Shown here: piece after piece, positions 24,083-34,587 of the stretch
Layout of the letters: each line of letters begins with the position of its first letter
Position numbering within the stretch: the stretch's first letter is position 1
Source of the DNA: Notolepis coatsorum
Lineage: Eukaryota > Chordata > Actinopteri > Aulopiformes > Paralepididae
Reading direction: 5' to 3'
Assembly (NCBI GenBank): GCA_963971535.1
Contig: OZ020590.1
Coordinates: 151,642,034 to 151,706,033, forward strand
DNA length: 64,000 nucleotides
Notes under the pieces: generated by a model
What the model was told of the DNA's origin: nothing
Database searches by the model: none
Seen by the model: only the letters and a program-made list of their open reading frames with translations
Program-made: the position numbers and the translations under genes

Positions 24083-25186
24083 TGCAGAATGGGTACAATA
24101 CAGTACAGCTCAATACACACAATTGTTAAGGGGATGCAGACCAGAGAAAGACTTTCGTCTTGTTTACATCGGGGTCCCCCATTTTCAATTCATCAGGATA
24201 TAACATACATGACATACAGATAGACAGTACTGCTACACCTATACATTTTGACATACCAGACTTGCAAATACAGTACTGTTTGTGATACAAAAGAGTCCAG
24301 AAAAGAGAGTATATACATTTGACGTAAAAACTGTACATTGGAGGAGGTTGGGTACGTGGGGTGGGGTTGGGTGGGTGGGGGGCTGTACATTGGAGGTGGT
24401 TGGGTGGGGGGGGGGGTTGGGTAGGAGGGGTGGGTGGGTGGGGAACACTGTACAACTGTACAAGCAAAACTGTACATTGGAATATTGACAAAACCATACT
24501 TGGTCATTTACTGTACATTGGAGGGTTAGGACATTTACAGGGGCCAGTTTCGAATTGCAGTCTCCCGTAGGTGTTCTTTGAGAGTGGTTTTAAAAGTGGG
24601 TAGTGATTCACATTCCTTTACCGCTTTGGATAGGGCGTTCCACATTGATGTGGCATAATTGCGAAACGTGTTCAGTCCCTTGTTTGAGCCGAATCTGGGT
24701 TTAACATGATTTGTGGAGCTCCCTCTGGTGTTGTGATCGTGGTATTTACTGACCTTTGGGAAGTATTTTGACATGTACATGGGTACCTTGGTCGTGTAGT
24801 GTATCTGGTAGACCAGGCCCATTGCAAGTTGCTGTACTCTGTCGTCTACTCTAAGCCATCCTAGGTTGTCAAAGTGAGCAGGGGTGAGGTGGGTTCTAGG
24901 AGTAAGGTCAAGCAGTAGTCTGACCAGTTTGTCTTGAGATGTTTGTAATTTTGTTTTTAGCGCCTTTGAGGTGCTTTGGTACCATGAGGTGCAAGCATAG
25001 TCGTAGTACCCTTGAATGAGTGCTCCTGCCAGAGTCTTCAGGGTATTCTTGTTTACCAGAGAGGAGATCCGGTACAAGAATTGAGTTCGTTGGTTGACTT
25101 TTTTTATTACATTGGATGCCATTTTGTCACAGGAAAGATTAGCCTCTAGGATGGAACCCAGGTAGGTAATTTCATCTTTCCTTGTT
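24083..25186 (-). mobile_element. Antisense LINE fragment in X block, unit 1
   Basis: On the minus strand this holds the RT C-terminal half (about 24,535-25,186, open frame of 195 codons from 25,122) followed by the 3' UTR. It begins after the catalytic FADD region. The 3' UTR appears on the plus strand as long G-runs (24,340-24,450). The tail lacks the usual tetranucleotide repeat. Copies in units 2 and 3 share both ends, so it predates the segmental duplication. Confidence 0.88.
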
Positions 25187-25225
25187 ACTGTATGTACTGT
25201 GTGGATTGATTGAACACTTTATTAA

Positions 25226-25575
25226 ATGGGCCTGGTCTACAAGATACACTACACCACTAAGGTACCCATGTACATGTCGAAATACTTCCCAAAGGTCAGT
25301 GAATACCACGCCCACAACACCAGAGGGAGCTCCACAAATCATGTTCAACCCAGATTCGGCTCAAACAAGGGACTAAACACGTTTCGCAATTATGCCACAA
25401 CAATGTGGAACGCCCTACCCACAGCCGTAAAGGAATGTGAATCACTACCCACCTTCAAAACCGCAAACTTTCTCTGGTCTGCATCCCTTTAACAATTGTG
25501 TGTATTGAGTCGTACTGTATTGTACCCATTCTGAAATCTGTTATAATAATAAAGTTTTCATTCATTCATACTACT
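25226..25575 (+). mobile_element. Sense LINE fragment in X block, unit 1, with internal deletion
   Basis: RT C-terminal codons start at the ATG of MGLVYKIHYTT and run to about 25,463. The sequence then jumps directly to the LINE tail (TCTCTGGTCTGCATCC), skipping about 250 bp of 3' UTR present in units 2 and 3. The tail is of the CATT type. With the preceding antisense fragment it forms an inverted LINE pair. Confidence 0.85.
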
Positions 25576-26277
25576 GAGCAATAGTGCTAATCAGATGTAT
25601 GTACAGAGTTGTTGTATTAATATGTATCTATCCATATATATTGTGACATCCTCCAGGCACGAAGTAGTATACAAGTAGATTTCTTGAACTGATTTTAATG
25701 AAGCTTGTCCATTCTCCATCCAAACCGTAAATACATACAAATGATACCATTAGCAATTGAAAGCCCATCAAAAACATAAGCTAACATCAAATGTCAACAT
25801 ATAACAAAAAATCATCATCCATAGCAATCAATACCTTATTATTGTAAAAAAATAATTCAAATAATAATTTGCATGGAATAGCGCACAAACTAAAGTATGT
25901 AGAAATTAACTGGTTAGTCAGTCTTGGACTATAAACAATGCCTGTCAAATGAGCCATGCTATTGTCTCCATAGCTATAATACAGAACACACGATGGGTCC
26001 GCAAACATCGCTAAAATGGTCAATAACGCTGGCGCCATTGAGTAAAGATGGGAAAAGAGCGTGGCAGTCATGAGTTAACAGGGACGGGGTTGAATGTGAA
26101 CTAGATGAGGGAGGGAGGGACGTGAGTTTGTTTCTTCTCTGGTGTGAATCCTCATGTATGTCTTTATATATGCCTTCCAGGTAAATCCTTTCCCACAAAC
26201 TTCACAACTAAATGTTTTTTCCCCGAGTATGAGTTCTGATATGTACTTTTAAGTCACGTTTTGCACCAAATATTTTA
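25576..26277. other. Downstream flank of zinc-finger gene 1, with relic fingers
   Basis: About 25,576-25,835 is a sequence shared with units 2 and 3. From about 25,850 it matches 43,145 onward. On the minus strand, just past the gene's stop, another frame would encode two more finger-like units ([11 protein letters not shown], then [10 protein letters not shown]) and a Ser/Pro tail with LPPSSSSHS. These show that the gene once continued beyond its present stop. Confidence 0.7.
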
Positions 26278-28481
26278 TCACAGTGTGCAACTATAGGGCT
26301 TTTCCCCCGTATGGCTTCTCATGTGTCTATTCAGGTCTCCCTGTCTAGTATATCTTTTAGGACACAGTGTGCAACTATAGGGCTTTTCCCCAGTATGGCT
26401 TCTCATGTGAATATTCAGGTCTCCCTGTGTAATATATCTTTTAGGACACAGTGTGCAACTATAGGGCTTTTCCCCAGTATGGCTTCTCATGTGAATATTC
26501 AGGTCTCCCTGTCTAATAAATCTTTTAGGACACAGTGTGCAACTATAGGGCTTTTCCCCAGTATGGCTTCTCATATGTTCTTTTAGGTGAGATTTTCCAC
26601 TAAATCTTTTAGGACACAGTGTGCAACTATAGGGCTTTTCCGTATGGCTTCTCATGTGTCTATTCAGGTGTCCCTGTGTAATATATCTTTTAGGACACAG
26701 TGTGCAACTATAGGGCTTTTCCCCAGTATGGCGTGTCATGTGAATATTCAGCTCTCCCCGTGTAATATATTTTTTAGGACACAGGGTGCAACTATAGGGC
26801 TTTTCCCCAGGATGTCTTCTCATGTGACTATTCAGGTGTCCCTGTGTAATATATCTTTTAGGACACAGTGTGCAACTATAGGGCTTTTCCCCAGTATGGC
26901 TTCTCATGTGAATATTCAGGTCTCCCCGTTTAATATATCTTTTAGGACACAGTGTGCAACTATAGGGCTTTTCCCCAGTATGGCTTCTCATGTGAATATT
27001 CAGCTCTCCCCGTGTAATATATTTTTTAGGACACAGGGTGCAACTATAGGGCTTTTCCCCAGGATGTCTTCTCATGTGAATATTCAGGTCTCCCCGTTTA
27101 ATATATCTTTTAGGACACAGTGTGCAACTATAGGGCTTTTCCCCAGTATGGCGTCTTATATGATCTTTTAGGTGAGATTTTACACTAAATCTTTTAGGAC
27201 ACAGTGTGCAACTATAGGGCTCTTCCACAGTATGGCTTCTCATGTGTACTTTTAGGTTAGATTTTACACTAAATCTTTTAGGACACAGTGTGCAACTATA
27301 GGGCTTTTCCCCAGTGTGGCTTCTCATATGTGCTTCCAAGAGTGTAATGTCAGTACATTTCTTGCCACAAACAGTACATGTCATGTGAGTTTGAAAGTGA
27401 AGTTTTAAGCTCTCTGTGGGTTCTAAATGTTTTCCACACAAACCACAGTCACTAAGATGGACTTTAAGATGGGGCATTAAAGCTTTCCTATTAGGAAAAC
27501 ATTTCCCACACACTTTACAGCTCCAGGTCTCACATGGTATTTGGTTTGATAATTTCACCTCATGGGATGAAACCACAGAGCTCTTGAACTGGTTGCTGTT
27601 AGACAAACTCTGTCCTTTGTTTTTCTGTGTCTTCTTTGATGTCAGTGAGTTTAAACCAGGATGAGGTTCACTAGTCTCCAGCCAATCATCACTGTCATCA
27701 GTATCAGTTCCAGAACAGTCTGAAGAGAGGAGCTGGCCATCTGTAGTTGGTTCTAAATCACCAGCTGGATCTAAGTTACTGACTGGTTCTGATAATCCAC
27801 AGTCCTCTCCATCAGGTTCCGTTTTCATCTGTTCTGTTGAGGTGCTGGCTAGAGGCTCTGTCTCTCTGTTTTCCTCAGTCTGGGTTTGGTTAAACCATGA
27901 GGACTGAGGTTTCTCTTCATCATGTTCACTCTTCACAGGGACAGGGTTGAAAGTGAACTTGATACCAGCCTCCTCCAGACCTTGAAGCTGCTCTCCCTCC
28001 TGACTGGTCCAGAGTTCCTCCTGTTCCTCTTTAATCTGTAGGAGCTCTGGGTCCTGGGTTTGGTTAAACCATGAGGACTGAGGTTTCTCTTCATCATGTT
28101 CACTCTTCACAGGGACAGGGTTGAAAGTGAACTTGATATCAGCCTCCTCCAGACCTTGAAGCTGCTCTCCCTCCTGACTGGTCCAGAGTTCCTCCTGTTC
28201 CTCTTTAATCTGTAGGAGCTCTGGGTCCTGGGTTTGGTTAAACCATGAGGACTGAGGTTTCTCTTCATCATCTTCACTCTTCACAGGGACAGGGTTGAAT
28301 GTGAACTTGATGATATCAGCCTCCTCCAGACCTTGAAGCTGCTCTCCCTCCGGACAGGTCCAGAGTTCCTCCTGTTCCTCTTTAATCTGTAGGAGCTCTG
28401 GCTGCTCCTGGCTCAGACTGGGGCTCCTCTCCTGCTGCTCAGGGGGAACCTCCTCTTCACAGACAGAGAGCTGTGGGGGGT
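26278..28481 (-). CDS. C2H2 zinc-finger protein, last exon, 15 fingers (copy 1)
   Basis: The exon probably starts at 28,481 after a good splice acceptor (CTGCCTCCCTCCAG on the minus strand); the in-frame ATG at 28,506 lies within that acceptor and is unlikely to be used. The N-terminus ([18 protein letters not shown]) is typical of fish clustered zinc-finger genes. It is followed by three tandem 59-codon acidic repeats ([12 protein letters not shown]...PVPVKSE...SSWFNQTQ), a Ser/Asp-rich spacer, and 15 C2H2 fingers. Fingers 1-3 are irregular; 4-15 share the [13 protein letters not shown] linker and differ mainly at the DNA-contact positions. It probably acts as a nuclear sequence-specific DNA-binding repressor or transposon-control factor (inference). 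It stops at KPYSCTL inside finger 16 by a small frame change shared with copy 2. No first exon of the usual fish type was found. Confidence 0.85.
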
Positions 28482-28562
28482 CTGGAGGGAGGCAGAATAA
28501 TAACATGAATAGTTGTAATTGCTGTCACCATTGGAAAGCCACCCATTTTAAGAATTCACACA

Positions 28563-29230
28563 TGTTCTTCCTGTGCCCCAGGACAGTTCAGTCAGTATGT
28601 TCTTCCTGAGGACAGTTCAGTCAGTATGTTCTTCCTGTGCTCCAGGACAGTTCAGTCAGTATGTTCTTCCTGTGCCCCAACACAGTTCATTCAGTATGTT
28701 CTTCCTGAGGACAGTTCAGTCAGTATGTTCTTCCTGTGCCCCAGGACAGTTCAGTCAGTATGTTCTTCCTGTGCCCCAGGACAGTTCAGTCAGTATGTTC
28801 TTCCTGAGGACAGTTCAGTCAGTATGTTCTTCCTGTGTCTCAGGACAGTTCAGTCAGTATGTTCTTCCTCAGTATGTACTGACATACTGACTGAACTGTC
28901 CTGGAGCACAGGAAGAACATACTGACTGAACTGTCCTGGAGCACAGGAAGAACATACTGACTGAACTGTCCTGGAGCACAGGAAGAACATACTGACTGAA
29001 TGTCCTCAGGAAGAACATACTGACTGAAATGTCCTGGAGCACAGGAAGAACATACTGACTGAACTGTCCTGGGGCACAGGAAGAACATAGTGAATGAACT
29101 GTCCTGGATCACAGGAAGAACATACTGACTGAACTGTCCTGGAGCACAGGAAGAACATACTGACTGAACTGTCCTGGAGCACAGGAAGAACATACTGACT
29201 GAACTGTCCTGGAGCACAGGAAGAACATAG
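28563..29230. repeat. Inverted 35-bp minisatellite upstream of zinc-finger exon 1
   Basis: About nine copies of a 35-bp unit (CAGGACAGTTCAGTCAGTATG then TTCTTCCTGTGCCC), several shortened to 29 bp, run to about 28,870. The array then flips: about ten reverse-complement copies run from about 28,884 to 29,230. The centre (CAGTATGTACTGACATACTG) is itself palindromic, so the whole 0.67 kb could fold into a long hairpin. Open frames across it on both strands are by-products of the 35-bp period. Confidence 0.95.
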
Positions 29231-29525
29231 ATGGTGAAAAAACTAGGTAGTTAACTATGTCGGCCCATGATTAAAATGACATAAATGATGCAACATACAG
29301 ATATACATCATGACATAAATGACATACAGGTATACAGTACTGGTACATTTGTGACATACAAGATATGCAAATATACAGTAGTTAAACAGAGATCTTAACA
29401 GAAAATATATACATACGAGGGGGAGGAAACTGTATATTAGGAGGGGTGGGTGGGTGGGTGGGAGGGGACATGTGTATTGTGAATTGTGTATTGTGAAAGC
29501 CAAGGTAGGCGATTCAATAATGTTA

Positions 29526-29906
29526 CTAGATCAACTGATCTTTACATTTGAATTTTTTTTCAAATAGTCTACTAGTACAAATGTTTGGATCAAAATGCTG
29601 ATCGGTACTTTGTTCAGACGGGAGAGGAGAGGAGAGGGGGTGTTTGCCTCCTTTCCTCAGACAATTCTTTGCACTCTTCTCCCTGATTTGTAATAGCTTT
29701 TGGCAATCTGAAGTACTCCAAATGCTTTTCCCGGTCCGACCGATTAGTACAGCCAAAAACACAACAATAATTGACCCTTTTGAGCAACAATGAACAGGAA
29801 CAGTTGCAAGTTCGGTTGCGTTGTAAACATTCAGTATCTCCAAAATGGTCGACTTCCGGTTTGATGACGCGCCGTGAAAACGTTTGTGTGCTACAACACA
29901 GTACAT
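29526..29906 (-). pseudogene. THAP-like half-domain exon, copy 1
   Basis: The ATG-initiated frame is 126 codons long but changes frame relative to the recognisable motif. Another minus-strand frame reads CCVFGCTNRSDREKH then FRLPKAITNQGEE and ELSEERR, which is the first half of a fish THAP zinc-binding domain (C-x-C part and the FRLP segment). The second half (the usual C..HF part) is not found nearby. It may be a first exon of the zinc-finger locus or a separate relic. Confidence 0.5.
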
Positions 29907-30149
29907 AAGCTACTGTCTAGCTTTATACAATTAAACTCTTACACTAAACCAAAATAAAATCAAAACATTACTTAAAACAGAAATGGTAAACTAGCGCCAC
30001 CTGCTGAACAGAGCAGGAAATGCCACAATGCATAGAGTTAGCAGGTAAATTAATTTACATTGATAAACATAAAATATGCATGGAGCCACATACCTGCAGA
30101 AGACACATAAAACAACACCGCTGGAGTCTTCTGGTCGCTGCACATCTTG

Positions 30150-30427
30150 CATATCTACATGTACAAAATTAAACAATTCATTAGTTTCTTCACCATAATA
30201 ACTCATACCTACATGTACAAAATTAAACAATTCATTAGTTTCTTCACCATAATAACTCATACCTACATGTACTAAATTAAACACTTCATTAGTTTCTTCA
30301 CCATAATAACTCATACCTACATGTACTAAATTAAACAATTCATTAGTTTCTTCACCATAATAACTCATACCTACATGTACAAAATTAAACAATGCATTAG
30401 TTTCTTCACCATAATAATAATAATAAC
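30150..30427 (-). repeat. 54-bp tandem repeat, five copies
   Basis: The unit (CTACATGTACAAAATTAAAC then AATTCATTAGTTTCTTCACC and ATAATAACTCATAC) is 54 bp, or 18 codons, and is open on the minus strand (GEETNELFNFVHVGMSYY). Copy 2 of the locus has only three units (46,630-46,790). Because the period is a multiple of three, the open frame need not mean coding. Confidence 0.9.
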
Positions 30428-30507
30428 TCAAAGAACAGAGATAATGGAATCTGCATGGAATGGCCGTAGCAATCATTGCGACATTTAACCTACCTATAAA
30501 ACTAGAA

Positions 30508-31737
30508 CTATAATAATAATAATAATGCAGGACCTGTTGCAGAGGTCTTTATTCGGCATGCAACGACACTCAATGTTTTAGCGGTACACACAGCGGTTAG
30601 TTTTTTTAGCACACACACCGGAACACACACGCATGCATTGTCTCTTTAGAATCGCCGATGCGATTCGTCTCTGCGATTAACCCATCCCGTCGTCCTTCCC
30701 CCCCAAGGGCAGCCGGGAGCAGACAGGCGTCAACGTGAGCTGCGCCAGGGGACCAATCCAAGTGCTCCTGTCCGTCTTCGTCAAGGACGCCACAGCGTTA
30801 GCAATCTGTTGTTGTGCATGTTTTTCCATTGGGTTTATCTTATCGGGGGGGAAACCCTTGCGAGCACGGGGAGAACATGCAAACTCCACACAGAAAGGCC
30901 TGGGAGATACCCCACCTGGGTACCTGGCATCAGGCCACGTGAGCGGATCGGCGCGGCCGAGAAATCCGCTCTTCGCTCTTTAAAGCTTGGTCCGCTCCGC
31001 TAATCGATCATGTTGACCCCGCCCCCAAGTCGCTCTCCGCTCGCTCACCTTGAATCGAGCCCCGCGCCAGATCGCTCGGCAGATTTTTTTTTTTTGGAGC
31101 ATGGTGTAAATTAGCTCAAACTACAACAGTCTACACCCCCTGGGCCCCTTAACAATTGTTTGTATTGAGCCGCATTGTAATTGTACCCATTCTGCAATGT
31201 TAAATAACGTTGTTTATCCATTCACTAGCTATATTAAGCGATGATAGGCTAGCCGAGCCACAATGCTATGGTCGCTGCCATTAACGTTAGCATGTAAGCT
31301 AACGTCAACAACAATGGCGTCGATACTTTTTCTAACAGGAGTGAGTGTGGGCGTCTCTACAGTGACAAAGCCTGAACCGGATATCACAGGTTCACCCTTC
31401 TCATTGGTTGAAAATGGCCTTCATGTTTGTACATCGCCATCTGTTGCTTTGGCATTGTACTGCATGTATATTACATCAACAGTGTTAAACCACTGTGAGC
31501 GACCTGGAGTGGATTGGAGCGGAGGAGAACTCTCGCTCCGGACGTCGCGCCGACCCATTTTAAAACCCACTCCTCGCTCACGTCAAAACCGCCCGCTCCG
31601 CGCCCCGCGCCGCTCACGCTCCGATCCGCTCACATGGCCTGCCTGGCATCATAGAAACCTGGTCCCCAAGCGGGAATCGAACCCTGGACCTTCTTGCTGT
31701 GAGGCGACAGTGTTAACCACTACACCACTGTGCCGCC
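30508..31737 (-). mobile_element. tRNA-derived SINE split by a hAT-like MITE
   Basis: On the minus strand the SINE begins at 31,737 with the tRNA-like head (A box GTGGTGTAGTGGTTA, B box GGGTTCGATTCCC). It continues past the MITE with the widespread GAGTTTGCATGTTCTCCCCGTG segment and ends in a (TTA)n tail at about 30,508-30,525. The unit 2/unit 3 junction (46,876-46,884) lacks it, reading AACTAGAACTAGTGG, so it is a true insertion. Confidence 0.85.
30931..31641. mobile_element. hAT-like MITE inside the SINE
   Basis: The ends CAGGCCACGTGAGCGGATCGG and CCGATCCGCTCACATGGCCTG are flanked by the 8-bp duplication CCTGGCAT (30,923-30,930 and 31,642-31,649). The ends are GC-rich (CGCTCCGCGCC). The middle contains a LINE tail fragment at about 31,145-31,210 (TTAACAATTG, CCCATTCTGCAATG). 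The open frame at 31,263-31,754 crosses the MITE end and is not a gene. Confidence 0.88.
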
Positions 31738-32550
31738 TACTAGTGGTCAAATGAGCACAAATGTCATAAAACCATGTAATAAAATGAACGCTAAAAATTA
31801 GTTACATTTAGCAGAAACGAGTGAAATAAGGAGCTATATTTCAAACGGAAGCACCTCCCCTCAGCAGAGAGCGGCAACTTCTTCTTCTTCTTCTTTTTGA
31901 GGTTTAACGGCGGCCGACCACTTGTTAGGGTATTTGCCGCCATCTACTGGTATCCTTTACCTCCTACAAAATCCAATTCCCCTCACCTTCATGGAGTGCA
32001 ACTGTGACCACTGTGTTCCTGCTCTGCTTGAATAATGGACACGGGAGACAGGATGGACGCAGTACTTCTTTTCTTTATACTGTCAAGCATAAGAAATATA
32101 CAATGCCGTCAGACTTAAGCACATCCATGTTGGTAAGTACACACATCTCTCTTATCATTCAGGATAGACTGAGCTATATGAATCAGACATTAGAATATAA
32201 AACATTAGAAAATACAACATTAGAATAAAACATTAGAAAATACAATTGACCAAAAACATCACAACATACCTGTCAAGCATAATAAATATACAATGCCGTC
32301 AGCCTTAAGCACATCCATGTTGGTAAGTACACACATCTCTGTGGTAGGAGAAAACTCCAGTTAGAACACACACTTCTCAGCAGCGCCCGGTGTAAAGCCC
32401 CTCCCCCCCATGAATACTAGTTTACCAACGTGCTCATATAAGAGTTCGCGAAAACGGCCAAATCTCTTATAAACAGATACACAACTGCACAACATCAAAC
32501 CACTGTTCATAACTCGGTTCATTACTTGGAAACCTATTTACAACATTCTT
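31738..32550. repeat. Y block of unit 2
   Basis: This is the uninterrupted Y block: the I/Nimb-like 3' end with GAA tail (about 31,878-31,960, minus strand), the two 70-bp direct repeats (about 32,080 and 32,273), and the leader running to the next GAA tail at 32,545. It supplies the empty site for the BEL/Pao element: TTAAGCACATCCATG at about 32,113-32,127. Confidence 0.85.
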
Positions 32551-33442
32551 CTTCTTCTTCTTCCATGAGTTAATGGCAGATCGCGACCACAAAAGGCGCA
32601 TACCGCCACATACTGTACAATCCATTCAACCCCATAACACACAAAACAAAACCCCATCCCTAACATCACCACCCTATCCAAACCTAATCTATGAGTCATT
32701 CATTGCCTCCTGTGGGCTGACTGGCTTTTTTGAACACTCACCACCACCTCCCATAACTCTCTTACTTGATCACTCACAACAACCTTCTTCCCTAACTTCC
32801 CTAACTCCCTTGATACTTGCCCCATTGTCAACCCCTTCATACCCATGTCTAGTACTGCTGCTTCAACTACTAACTTTAACCTCTCTGTCCTACTGCTAAC
32901 CATCACTATTGTATTCACTACTCTTGTCACAAATGTCACTATCTCCAACTTCTCCCCCCACACCCTCTCTTTTTCCTCCTGTACTTCCTCTACTGACAAA
33001 TGCCCTTTTCTAAACCCCTGATCCTCACCTTGCTTCCCCTGATCCTCCTGCACTACCCTTACTACCCTTAGGAGAATGCCCTTCTCCTTCCTTACCTTGC
33101 TTTCCCTGTCCTACCTTCCTAACTGCCTCTGCATACGAAATCCTATCATCCCTTCTCACCTGCTGGACCACTACCTCTCGCTTCATCGCCTCACAACCCC
33201 AATACGCTACACTATGCTTCCCACCACAACTACAACACCTCGGCTCCACTCCCAGGTCACACTCCCCATACTCATGCTCCCCACTACATCTAGCACATCT
33301 CTGTCCCTTCCTACATGACCTAGCTATATGACCAAACTCCTGGCACCTGTAACACCTCAACGGTTTCGGCACAAACTCCCTAACCCTATATGCCAAAAAC
33401 CCTAAAAATACTCTTGGACTAACCTCACCCTCAAACTGAATA

Positions 33443-33857
33443 CCGTAATTCCTCTAATAGTAACCCCGGCTTGTATTTGTTTCAACTGTAGCGGGTACCA
33501 GGCTTGTATTAGGAGGAGGCCTGTATAAGAGGGAGGCCTATATTTCAAATTTTCAAACGGATCATAATGAATAAATCAACATTTTGTGTCAGTTTGAACC
33601 CAGTAAAATGTACTGGGTTCATTTATTGAAACCAAGTACTGTATGAAATAGTAAACAGTGCAATTACAGGTGGTCACTGGTCATTTCAACGTTTTCAAAG
33701 TGAAATCAAGTAACTAGCTCAGTATGCAGCTCAGTATATTAGTAACCCGGCTTGTATTAGGAGGCCGGCTTATAATTGCTTAGCTCAAGAGCGCACCCGG
33801 CCATTAATAGAGACCCGGCTTGTATTTGAGACCCGGTTACTATTAGAGGAATTACGG
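33443..33857. mobile_element. Tc1/mariner-like MITE, TA target
   Basis: The ends CCGTAATTCCTCTAATAGTAACC are inverted at both sides, and TA is duplicated (33,441-33,442 and 33,858-33,859). Units 1 and 3 have the empty site CTGAATAACTATCG. The interior is non-coding, with repeated GGCTTGTATT motifs near both ends. The TA duplication suggests a Tc1/mariner-type origin, though the ends are not a familiar Tc1 sequence. Confidence 0.85.
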
Positions 33858-34587
33858 TAACTATCGTCCCTGTCACCTCCTTCTCTACACCTCTCTTCGT
33901 CCTATCTACACTCTTAACTTTCCCATTACGTTTGTCACTCCTCAACTCTTCTAACAGCTGCTCCATACTAACCTTAATTGGAATTCCACTAATCACCCCC
34001 TTGCAACCACCATCCCTTTTCTCCCCTACTATCACTACTCTACAGACCTTCACTTTGCCAATGCTCTTCATTTCCCTTGCCTTCTCTACCTGCACTACAC
34101 TTACACACCCTATAAACAAGTTCCCATCGTCTAACACCTTTCCGTACCTTACCTCTCCTAACTGTGCTCTAATGAGTTTTGACAGCTGACTCGGCTCTAT
34201 GTTCCTAACTCCGTCTACTCCCTCAAATCGCACCACTACATTCAACCCTAGTACAAACTCCTTCTCTCTACCCTCATCCTCTGACCCACTCAAGCTATCT
34301 CCCCCCTCTTTCTTCCTCTTACTCCCCTTCCCCCCACTTTCCCTGCTCTTTTTCCCCACCTTTTCCCACACCTCTCCCTCGTTTTCCTCTCCTACTCTAC
34401 ACTCCATATCACTAGCCATCACCTCTCCTTCATCACGGCCATCACTGTTGGAATTGCACTTGCTTGCTCTACCCCCCCTGGCTCCCGACGTCGAACCCTG
34501 GGGGGAACTAGGGCCCGAAAACGGCGACATGCTTCGTTCACTCCTACTCCTACTTCTAGCTCCCGACCTCAAACCCTTGGGGGAAAC

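Noticed and set aside
26311..27171. Long plus-strand open frames across the zinc-finger exon (repeating [18 protein letters not shown])
   Set aside because: They are the antisense reading of the 84-bp finger repeat; the minus-strand fingers explain the sequence.
28573..29217. Open frames with repeating QDSSVSMFFLCSRTVQSVCS on both strands
   Set aside because: They are products of the 35-bp inverted minisatellite, which reads similarly in several frames and has no codon constraint.
31263..31754. 163-codon open frame
   Set aside because: It spans the end of a MITE, a target duplication and a SINE head, so it is not a conserved coding unit.
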